This document shows positions 5,621 through 11,550 of a DNA stretch of 11,550 nt, piece after piece (position 1 is the stretch's first letter; each line of letters starts with the position of its first letter). Below the pieces are notes generated by a model that ran no database searches, was not told the origin of the DNA, and saw only the letters and a program-made list of their open reading frames with translations. The position numbers and the translations under genes were made by a program. The DNA is from Candidatus Poribacteria bacterium (GTDB lineage Bacteria > Poribacteria > DTPJ01 > WJIO01): contig WJIO01000130.1 of the NCBI GenBank assembly GCA_014730235.1, positions 1 through 11,550 on the forward strand. The letters run 5' to 3'.

Positions 5621-6732
5621 TGATATACAGAAAATTGGGTCGGACTGGTGTTGATATTGGTATCATTGGTATGGGAACTGAATATCTGAATGGACTGCCG
5701 CCAGAAGATTTTCTTTCTATCGTATCAAAGGCCATCGAGTATGGTGTCAATTACATAGACATATTCTTCGCCCATCCTGAATTTCGGGATAAGATAGGCG
5801 CAGCCTTAAAAGGCAAAAGGGATAAGGTTATCATCGCCGGTCATCTGGGTTCAGCAGCCAGAAAAGACGGACAGTATTATAAAACCCGTGATCCTGAAAT
5901 TACTGAAGGGTATTATCTTGATTTCCTGAAACGTCTGGACATGGAGTATGCAGATATAATAATGCTTCATAACGTGGACGAAGAGAAGGAATACGAAGAA
6001 GTAATGGACAGCGCGTTAAAAATCGCCCAAAAATTCCAGAAGGAAGGCAAAGCCCGATTTATAGGAATGAGCGCCCACAGACCAAAAGTAGCCACAAAAG
6101 CCATTGAAAGCGGCATTGTGGATGTCCTCATGTATCCTGTAAATTTTACAACTGATGCCATGCCGGGTAGAAAAGAATTATTAAGTAAGTGTTCCAGCAA
6201 CGGTGTTGGATTGGTGGCCATGAAACCCTACGCCGGCGGAAAGCTGCTTCAAAAAGGTTCTATACATCTGGAACATTATCAGTCCGGGTGGGAAAGCATG
6301 AAAAAAGACCTACCCAATGTTATATCACCGATTCAGTGTCTCAGCTATACTCTTTCGCAGATCGGTGTTTGCACGGCTATTCCGGGAGTTAAAAACATCT
6401 CAGAATTAGATGCCGCCTTGCATTACCTCGAAGCCGCAGATGAGGAAAAGGACTTCTCCTCGGTAATAAAAGATTTTGCCGAATACACCGCAGGTGAATG
6501 TGTCTACTGCAACCACTGCCTGCCGTGCCCATCTAAAATTGACATAGGCCAGACCATGAGATTGCTGGATTTAGCCCAGCATGCTATGTCTGATGAAATA
6601 TTGGCATTGTATGAGGAACTTGACACTAAAGCTTCCGACTGCGTCGAGTGTGGTTCGTGCGTTAAACGCTGTCCTTTTGAAGTTGATGTGATTCCGAAGA
6701 TGAAAGAGGCTGTAGAATTATTTGGAGATTAA
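5620..6732 (+). CDS. Aldo/keto reductase with C-terminal 4Fe-4S ferredoxin-like motifs
   Basis: A 370-residue cytosolic protein. Residues 1-285 are an aldo/keto reductase barrel opening with 'YRKLGRTGVDIGIIGMGT' (3-20). The C-terminus has eight cysteines in two clusters: C294, C297, C300, C303 and C341, C344, C347, C351 (C-x2-C-x2-C-x3-C-P), typical of two [4Fe-4S] centres. Mapping the catalytic tetrad by eye gives Asp D47 and His H117 (MLHN). The Tyr position is H52 (FFAHPE) and the Lys position is H75 (IIAGHLG). That makes ordinary NADPH-dependent carbonyl reduction doubtful; a ferredoxin-linked redox reaction on a sugar or other carbonyl is possible. The start ATG shares one base with the previous stop (TAATG), with GAAAGG 9 bases upstream, so it is coupled to the methyltransferase. 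Confidence 0.9.
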   Translation: MIYRKLGRTGVDIGIIGMGTEYLNGLPPEDFLSIVSKAIEYGVNYIDIFFAHPEFRDKIGAALKGKRDKVIIAGHLGSAARKDGQYYKTRDPEITEGYYLDFLKRLDMEYADIIMLHNVDEEKEYEEVMDSALKIAQKFQKEGKARFIGMSAHRPKVATKAIESGIVDVLMYPVNFTTDAMPGRKELLSKCSSNGVGLVAMKPYAGGKLLQKGSIHLEHYQSGWESMKKDLPNVISPIQCLSYTLSQIGVCTAIPGVKNISELDAALHYLEAADEEKDFSSVIKDFAEYTAGECVYCNHCLPCPSKIDIGQTMRLLDLAQHAMSDEILALYEELDTKASDCVECGSCVKRCPFEVDVIPKMKEAVELFGD

Positions 6733-6775
6733 ATTCAGTAATAGGTATATCATAAATATAGAGTGAGGATATATT

Positions 6776-7504
6776 ATGGATATTGGAAATTTTTCTGTCA
6801 GCTATATTTCGCATGTATCTTTCTTATTTCAATCAAAATCTGGAACTACAATATTAACAGACCCGTTGTTTGCCGATGGTTTTATGTGGAATGGTCATCT
6901 TGAGTCGTATCTAAGCCCACCAGAAATATCCATTGATTCTATAAAGAATTGTGATGCCATTTTTATAACCCATATACACGGCGACCACTGTGATCATGAA
7001 GCTATAAAAAGAATAAACGACAATACAGGCGCGAAAATCTATGCTCCTGACGATGTTCGGGAATCCCTGAAAGAATTCGGTGTTCCTGCTGACAGCCTGA
7101 TTCATATTGATGATGGGACAGAAGCTAAGGTTAATGATGTAACTTTGCTGCCTCTGGCTGGATACGATAATTCCGCTGATGAAAAAGGACGACCAAATAA
7201 GTTCTCAGTTATCATTTCATCGGGTGAAACAAGCCTTTTTTACAGCGGCGACTGTCACAGCGTTCCACCAGGGCTTAAAGGCAGAAATGTTGATGCAATA
7301 TTTATATGGCCCCATCATAATGATCGGAATATCTTAAATTTCCATAACGATGTTAATTTTAAAAAGTTTGTGATGATGCACGGTGATAAATTTAAGCCCG
7401 GAGAATTTCTCTGTAACCTGGATTATTCAGAACAAAAGGTACGATTAGAAAAACTAATACCGGGAATTGAGATAATTATCCCTGTACCTATAAAGTCATT
7501 ATAA
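6776..7504 (+). CDS. MBL-fold metallo-hydrolase (UlaG-like)
   Basis: A 242-residue protein of the metallo-beta-lactamase fold. The metal-binding motif H-x-H-x-D-H is seen at 66-71 (THIHGDH). Further likely ligands are D159 in 'YSGDCH' (156-161) and H202 in 'MMHGD' (200-204); 'LTDP' (27-30) is the usual early strand motif. Family members of this size, such as UlaG, hydrolyse sugar lactones or phosphodiester-type bonds with zinc or manganese. The substrate here is unknown, but a lactone role would suit the surrounding sugar genes. The ribosome site TGAGGA is 6 bases before the ATG. It follows the reductase by 43 bases and probably shares its transcript. Confidence 0.88.
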   Translation: MDIGNFSVSYISHVSFLFQSKSGTTILTDPLFADGFMWNGHLESYLSPPEISIDSIKNCDAIFITHIHGDHCDHEAIKRINDNTGAKIYAPDDVRESLKEFGVPADSLIHIDDGTEAKVNDVTLLPLAGYDNSADEKGRPNKFSVIISSGETSLFYSGDCHSVPPGLKGRNVDAIFIWPHHNDRNILNFHNDVNFKKFVMMHGDKFKPGEFLCNLDYSEQKVRLEKLIPGIEIIIPVPIKSL

Positions 7505-7533
7505 AATTAAATGGTAAAAAGGAGAAAAGCTTT

Positions 7534-8550
7534 ATGTCATATTCCAGATATTCAGTAGTAAAAACAAAACAAGAGGATATGTCTGTATATATACTTGCAG
7601 ATACGGCTGTTCCATGCAAAGCTCAGATTGTTCCGGAGTTTGGCAATAACTGCTTCAGCTATTCTGCCACTATAGATAATAAAATAGTAGATATAATTGA
7701 TCCGCCGCCGGATCTGAAGACTTTAAAAGAAAGACCGTCAGGATTTGGTAATCCTATCCTGTTTCCCTTTCCCAACCGTATCAGGGAGGGTAAATTCAGC
7801 TTTGAAGGTATAGATTATCAGTTTAATATACCCAGCACAAGACCTAACTCCATACACGGCCTGGTATTAACCCTACCCTGGGATGTAGAAAAAGCTGAAG
7901 CTGATAATGAAAATGGTGCCCAGTTGGTATCTGTAATAAAATCAGCCGATTTTCCAGATGCCATACGCCAATTTCCCTTTCCCTTTGAATTGAAAGTCAC
8001 GTATTCACTCAAGGATGGAGTTCTTGAAATGCTAACAGAGGCAACGAATCTGAGCGATAAAAATATGCCTATGGGATATGGTATACACCCTTATTTCAAA
8101 GCCCCGATAATGGACTCCACTGATCCTGAAGATTGTATAATAACAGTTCCAGCCAGAAAATACTGGGAGCTTGAGGAATTCCTGCCCACTGGTAGAATAC
8201 TTAACGCAACAGGTAAATATAACCTTACTGATGGTGTTCCTTTTTCTTATATAAAATTCGATGATATTCTTACTGATGTTGTATTAACAGATGGCGTTTC
8301 CCGATGTTTTATTGACGATAAAACAGCAAAAATGCAGATGATACTGGAATCCGATCCCATATTCAGGGAAATTGTTGTTTATACACCTCCAGAAAGGCGC
8401 GCCATATGCTTTGAGCCTTATACATGTCCTACGGATGCTGTAAATCTACATGCAAAAGGCATTGATGCAGGTCTCATAATTCTTAAGCCCGGAGAATCTT
8501 TCAATGGTAAGGTTAGAGTTATATTGAACAGAACCTATAAGCAAGTTTAA
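7534..8550 (+). CDS. Aldose 1-epimerase (galactose mutarotase)-like protein
   Basis: A 338-residue beta-sandwich enzyme of the family that interconverts alpha and beta anomers of free sugars. Family marks in order are N81-R82 in 'PFPNRI' (78-83), H108 in 'SIHGL' (106-110), the catalytic acid H185 in 'GIHPYF' (183-188), and the catalytic base E294 in 'CFEPYT' (292-297). The length matches the family. It has no signal peptide, so it acts in the cytosol. The ribosome site AAGGAG is 9 bases before the ATG, and 29 bases separate it from the MBL-fold gene. It is likely the last gene of the run, because the MITE-like element begins 11 bases after its stop and brings hairpins that could end or protect the transcript. 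The sugar is not identifiable. Confidence 0.9.
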   Translation: MSYSRYSVVKTKQEDMSVYILADTAVPCKAQIVPEFGNNCFSYSATIDNKIVDIIDPPPDLKTLKERPSGFGNPILFPFPNRIREGKFSFEGIDYQFNIPSTRPNSIHGLVLTLPWDVEKAEADNENGAQLVSVIKSADFPDAIRQFPFPFELKVTYSLKDGVLEMLTEATNLSDKNMPMGYGIHPYFKAPIMDSTDPEDCIITVPARKYWELEEFLPTGRILNATGKYNLTDGVPFSYIKFDDILTDVVLTDGVSRCFIDDKTAKMQMILESDPIFREIVVYTPPERRAICFEPYTCPTDAVNLHAKGIDAGLIILKPGESFNGKVRVILNRTYKQV

Positions 8551-8560
8551 TAAAACTAAT

Positions 8561-8746
8561 GGTTCTCCAGGGGTTAGTGTGGTAATGAAGAAAAATACAA
8601 GTTACACAGGAAAAACCTATTTTGCTTGTCATTCCTGCGAAATCAGGAATCCAGGAGCTTAAACATGATGATTTGATTCCTGCTTTCGCAGGAATAACAA
8701 GCTGAGAGAATTTTCATATTATTACCACACTAAACCCGGGAGAACC
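8561..8746. mobile_element. MITE-like inverted-repeat element, copy 2
   Basis: A non-coding element of 186 bp. Its terminal repeats 8561-8585 and 8722-8746 match at 23 of 25 positions as inverted repeats (GGTTCTCC...GTGTGGTAA), better than in copy 1. The right third, after the central repeat (CTGAnAnAATTTTCAnATTATTACC), is almost the same as copy 1, which shows common origin. It is 63 bp longer than copy 1, mostly in the centre and the left spacer. The flanks (AACTAAT and AGAAAAT) show no clean duplication. It fills most of the gap between the mutarotase and LamG genes. Confidence 0.75.
8625..8701. repeat. Paired ATTCCTG palindromes inside MITE copy 2
   Basis: Two small palindromes, ATTCCTG...CAGGAAT (8631-8650) and ATTCCTGC...GCAGGAAT (8676-8695), lie inside larger outer arms CTTGTCATTCCTGCG (8625-8639) and CGCAGGAATAACAAG (8687-8701). 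The two ends of the unit are therefore inverted copies enclosing about 47 bases. Copy 1 has only the collapsed form, one hairpin. This resembles the compound ATTCC-type repeats found dispersed in many bacterial genomes, including the dRS3-like class of Neisseria in style. Confidence 0.65.
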
Positions 8747-8769
8747 AGAAAATCAAAAAGGAGAAAATC

Positions 8770-9524
8770 ATGTTATACAATAAAAATTTGTTTTTCATCG
8801 GATTTTTGCTGCTTGTTTTGTTTGTTAATCTAACAGAAGCTCAACAGGTCGTTACAGATGGCCTTTTGGTTTACCTGACGTTCAACGAAAGCGATATTGA
8901 CGGTGAAGAGGTTATGGATGTATTTGGTGAGAATCACGGCATTATAATAGGAAACGCCGTAATAGTTGAAGGTAAGTATGGCACAGCCCTGGAATTTGAC
9001 GGCGCAGCGGCCTATGTGGAAGTCCCTCATACTGATGATATGGAAGTGATGTGGGAAACCCATACAATGGAAGCCTGGATTTACCAGATCGAATCCCGCA
9101 GCAGCAGGATACTTGATAAAATAACTGCCGGAACTGCTGACGGTCCCCATCTTGACACCCATCCGGGAACAACCCTTCGCACATGCGCCGGAACTGTGTT
9201 TCTTCCGGAATTGATTATTCCCTGGAAGAATGGACTCATGTAGCTGTGACTTTTAACGAGGGAGTAATTAAGCTCTATATAAACGGTTCTGTTGAAGGTG
9301 AAGATGAAGTAGCATCACCCCTCGCGGGAAACGAACACTCAATAAAAGTCGCCGCAGACAGCGCAGGTCAAAACTTATTCCGGGGAATAATTGACGAAGT
9401 TCGTATCTATGGAAGAGCGTTGACAGAAGATGAAATTATGCAAAACATGAACGCTGAAGGTCTTGCGGTAAAACCAGAGGATAATCTGGTTTCTTTATGG
9501 TCTGTGGTTAAGACTTCCGAATAA
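8770..9524 (+). pseudogene. Secreted LamG-domain protein, frameshifted
   Basis: The first frame (8770-9243) encodes a Sec signal peptide: K5, a hydrophobic core 7-19 and likely cleavage after A24 (TEA-QQ). A LamG/concanavalin-like fold follows: 'GLLVYLTFNE', 'ALEFDGAAAYVEVPH', 'HTMEAWIYQ'. It then loses the family pattern and stops at TAG 9241. The rest of the domain ('LEEWTHVAVTFNEG', 'KLYINGS', 'RGIIDEVRIYGRALTEDEI') continues one base earlier in register to 9524. Restoring one T at about 9195 would give G-T-C-V-S-S-G and a single protein of about 251 residues. Such proteins usually bind or process extracellular glycans. This is either a decayed gene, an on/off variant or an assembly error. 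The ribosome site AAGGAG is 6 bases before the ATG. Confidence 0.8.
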
Positions 9525-9536
9525 TGTAACTACTTA

Positions 9537-9566
9537 TTGAAAATTTTATGACATTGCATGTATACT
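9537..9566 (+). promoter_or_regulatory. Probable promoter for the second UroD-like gene
   Basis: TTGAAA (9537-9542), an 18-base spacer, then TATACT (9561-9566), 58 bases before the ATG at 9625. Both boxes are close to sigma-70 consensus. The placement fits a new transcription unit beginning after the LamG gene. Confidence 0.5.
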
Positions 9567-9624
9567 AATATCTGGAATAATCGCCGTCTATAGTGTCGAA
9601 TTAATATAAAATCAGGAGAACGAC

Positions 9625-10719
9625 ATGGATACAATGACGAGTATAGAACGAATGAGCAATATCCTCCAGAGAAAGCCTGTTGATCGTATTGCGCTAAACG
9701 AAAGCTACTGGGGTGAAACAGTAGCCCGATGGCGTAATGAAGGTCATCTTAAAGAAAACGAATCACCCCATGAGCACTTTGGATATGATTACTCTCAGGG
9801 TGGATGGCCCAACGTCGCGGCAGATCCCGAATATTCCGGTGAAACCCTGGACGAAACAGACGAATGGCGTCTTGTTCGCAATGCAAACGGTGCCCATCTG
9901 AAATGGTGGAAACACAAGGCCGGAACTCCGGAACACGTGTTTTTTGAGGTGCAGGATAGATCAGGATGGGAAGAGCAGATAAGGCCAAAACTCACAGACG
10001 ATAATCTCTTGAGAAAACGCATAAATGTAGAAGGCTATAAAAACGGTCTGAAAAGTTCACATGATAAAGACCTTTTCTTCTTCATCAACGGTGTAAATGT
10101 GTTTGAATGTATACATCCGGTATGCGGTCATGAGTATATGCTGATCGGAATGGCTCTGGATCCCGATTGGGTTCGGGATATGTGCAACGTATACGCAGAA
10201 CTTATAATCAAATGCTACGAAATCCTGATCTCTGAAGGCGGCGTACCTGACGGCGTTTTCTTTTATGAGGATATGGGTTTCAAAGCCAAACCTTTTATGT
10301 CACCCAGGATGTATAAAGAGATAGTCTGGCCTGCCCACAAAAAGACCTTCGATTTTGCCCACAGCTACGACCTGCCGGTAGTTATTCATTCATGTGGATA
10401 TGTTGAACCGCTGGTTCCCGGTCTTATCGAAGCCGGAATGGACTGCTTGCAGGCTATGGAAGTCAAAGCAGGAATGGACCTGGTTCAGCTAAAGCGTGAT
10501 TATGGTGACAAAATTGCCTTCTGTGGAGGTTTGGATGTAAGGGTTCTTGAAACAAATGATCTGGATAAAGTGGAAGAAGAGCTACAAAAAAAACTGCCCA
10601 TAGCTATGGAAGGCAGCGGCTACATACTCCACAGCGATCACAGTATCCCCAATACGGTGGACTACGAAACATATAAGTATTTCGTCAAACGAGGTCTGGA
10701 AATTGGTACTTACAAATAA
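9625..10719 (+). CDS. Uroporphyrinogen decarboxylase (URO-D) superfamily protein, second copy
   Basis: A 364-residue TIM-barrel protein, only distantly similar to the one at 2721. It opens with the 'SIERMSNILQRKPVDRIAL' segment (6-24) typical of UroD-like methyltransferase relatives. Later come 'FFYEDMGFKAKPFMSPRMY' (212-230), 'VIHSCGYVEPLVPGLIEAG' (253-271) and 'FCGGLDVRVLE' (299-309). H255-x-C257 is the HxC pair that binds zinc in corrinoid methyltransferases. The later Cys of those enzymes is absent (LHSDHSIPN, 335-343), although C300 is near. The heme-pathway N-terminal signature is lacking. The start is fixed by AGGAG 6 bases before ATG 9625; a second ATG at 9634 is less well placed. It is followed within 23 bases by the isomerase-like gene, so they likely share a transcript and perhaps a catabolic pathway. 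Confidence 0.88.
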   Translation: MDTMTSIERMSNILQRKPVDRIALNESYWGETVARWRNEGHLKENESPHEHFGYDYSQGGWPNVAADPEYSGETLDETDEWRLVRNANGAHLKWWKHKAGTPEHVFFEVQDRSGWEEQIRPKLTDDNLLRKRINVEGYKNGLKSSHDKDLFFFINGVNVFECIHPVCGHEYMLIGMALDPDWVRDMCNVYAELIIKCYEILISEGGVPDGVFFYEDMGFKAKPFMSPRMYKEIVWPAHKKTFDFAHSYDLPVVIHSCGYVEPLVPGLIEAGMDCLQAMEVKAGMDLVQLKRDYGDKIAFCGGLDVRVLETNDLDKVEEELQKKLPIAMEGSGYILHSDHSIPNTVDYETYKYFVKRGLEIGTYK

Positions 10720-10742
10720 TATGATAATTTCAGGAGAGAAAA

Positions 10743-11550
10743 ATGTTTTTATACTGCCTTAACACAAGTACAATCCGCAACTGCGATTTAGGATTAAAAG
10801 AAAAGATAGAGTTGACGGCCAAAACCGGTTATACCGGAATAGAGATATGGGTTTCGGAAATACATGAATATATCGGGCGTGGTGGTTCAATTAAGGAACT
10901 GAGATCAATACTTTCAGACAATGGGCTTGAACTTCCCAATCTGATAGCGTTTTTTCAGTGGGCAAATCCTGATAAAGCAAAACGCACAAAGGAAATGAGA
11001 GAAGGCGAAATTATATTAAGCGCAGCCGAAGACCTGGGTTGTCCTTTTGTGGCCGCGCCACCTTCAGGTATAACAGAAATGGTTGATTTACCTCTGGAAG
11101 ACATAGCTCAGTATTATGCAGACTTAATTAAGCTTGCCCGAAAATACGGTGTTGAGCCGCTTCTGGAATTCTGGGGTCACTCAAAGAAATTAGGCTCATT
11201 GAAAGAAGCCATGAGAGTATTAGAACTGGTTAATGATCCTGATGCCAAAATGCTCGGTGATGTATTCCACATGGCCAAAACCAAAGGCAGCTTTGAGCTT
11301 ATGAAACAGTTAAAACCTGGACAGTTAGGTTTATTCCATGTAAACGATTATCCTGACGCACCGGATATAACAAAATTAACTGATGATCAAAGAGTCTACC
11401 CCGGAGATGGTGCCGCTCCCCTTAAAGAAATTGCTCAAACTCTTAAAAACCTGAATTATTCAGGTTTTTTATCCCTTGAGTTGTTTAACGAGGAATACGA
11501 AAAAGCCGGTGCAGAAACTGTTCTGAAAACAGGACTGGAAAAAACCAAAC
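10743..11550 (+). CDS. Sugar phosphate isomerase/epimerase-like TIM-barrel protein (partial, runs off the right edge)
   Basis: 269 residues are visible and no stop is reached. ATG 10743 follows AGGAG (10732-10736) by 6 bases. The sequence opens 'MFLYCLNTSTIRNCDLGLKE' and 'KTGYTGIEIW', the usual first strand and helix of the xylose-isomerase-like AP-endonuclease-2 superfamily. The four expected divalent-metal ligands are present: E142 (LEFWGH), D173 with H176 (GDVFHMA), H199 (LFHVND) and E246 (LSLELF). 'YPGDGAAPLKEI' (219-230) is the standard segment before the last strand. Family members of about 270-290 residues interconvert ketoses, inosose or sugar acids, so only a short C-terminus should be missing. 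It is cytosolic, with no signal peptide. The substrate is not identifiable. It lies 23 bases after the second UroD-like gene. Confidence 0.9.
   Translation, partial: MFLYCLNTSTIRNCDLGLKEKIELTAKTGYTGIEIWVSEIHEYIGRGGSIKELRSILSDNGLELPNLIAFFQWANPDKAKRTKEMREGEIILSAAEDLGCPFVAAPPSGITEMVDLPLEDIAQYYADLIKLARKYGVEPLLEFWGHSKKLGSLKEAMRVLELVNDPDAKMLGDVFHMAKTKGSFELMKQLKPGQLGLFHVNDYPDAPDITKLTDDQRVYPGDGAAPLKEIAQTLKNLNYSGFLSLELFNEEYEKAGAETVLKTGLEKTK

Noticed and set aside
8625-8701. CRISPR array
   Set aside because: Only two short palindromic units are present, inverted rather than direct, with no regular spacers and no cas genes.
8830-9184. Minus-strand reading frames opposite the LamG gene
   Set aside because: They mirror a clearly coding plus-strand domain, lack ribosome sites and resemble no known protein.
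9187-9205. Programmed -1 frameshift in the LamG gene
   Set aside because: The direction fits -1, but no X-XXY-YYZ heptamer or strong downstream hairpin is seen; a one-base deletion is simpler.

Overview
The window comes from a bacterial chromosome of moderate-to-low GC content. Genes are dense, Shine-Dalgarno sites are clear, and some starts are TTG or GTG. The mix of two diverged UroD-like proteins, a ferredoxin-tailed aldo/keto reductase, a secreted LamG protein and a xylose-isomerase-like TIM barrel recalls uncultivated heterotrophs such as Poribacteria or Latescibacterota. That placement is a guess from gene content; nothing here fixes the phylum.

Layout: (1) 18-1022 encodes a conserved EF-hand protein of unknown role. 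(2) 1023-1630 holds no large gene but is rich in structure: a MITE-like element (1104-1226), a promoter (1266-1294), a 36-codon ORF with a strong ribosome site (1377-1487), and a nest of four competing RNA arms ending in a terminator-like hairpin (1496-1590). (3) These lead into a 69-residue protein with a basic body and an acidic tail (1631-1840). (4) A minus-strand class I glutamine amidotransferase of the PuuD type (1854-2564) converges on it. (5) A rightward gene run starts at 2721: UroD-like protein, SpoU-type RNA 2'-O-methyltransferase, DNA methyltransferase, aldo/keto reductase with 4Fe-4S motifs, MBL-fold hydrolase and aldose-1-epimerase-like protein (to 8550). The RNA methyltransferase, DNA methyltransferase and reductase overlap by a few bases and are probably translationally coupled. 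(6) A second copy of the MITE-like element (8561-8746) precedes a signal-peptide LamG gene broken by an apparent one-base deletion (8770-9524). (7) A new transcription unit starts with a second UroD-like protein (9625-10719), followed by a sugar-phosphate isomerase/epimerase-like gene that runs off the right edge.

Functionally, the right two thirds look like a small-molecule and carbohydrate module: mutarotase, aldo/keto reductase, sugar isomerase and two UroD-superfamily proteins that lack heme-pathway hallmarks and keep an HxCG motif as in corrinoid methyltransferases. No corrinoid protein, transporter or regulator is visible, so the substrate cannot be named.

The observations most worth following are the attenuator-like leader before the 69-residue protein, the two-copy inverted-repeat element, and the reductase in which two of four catalytic positions are His.
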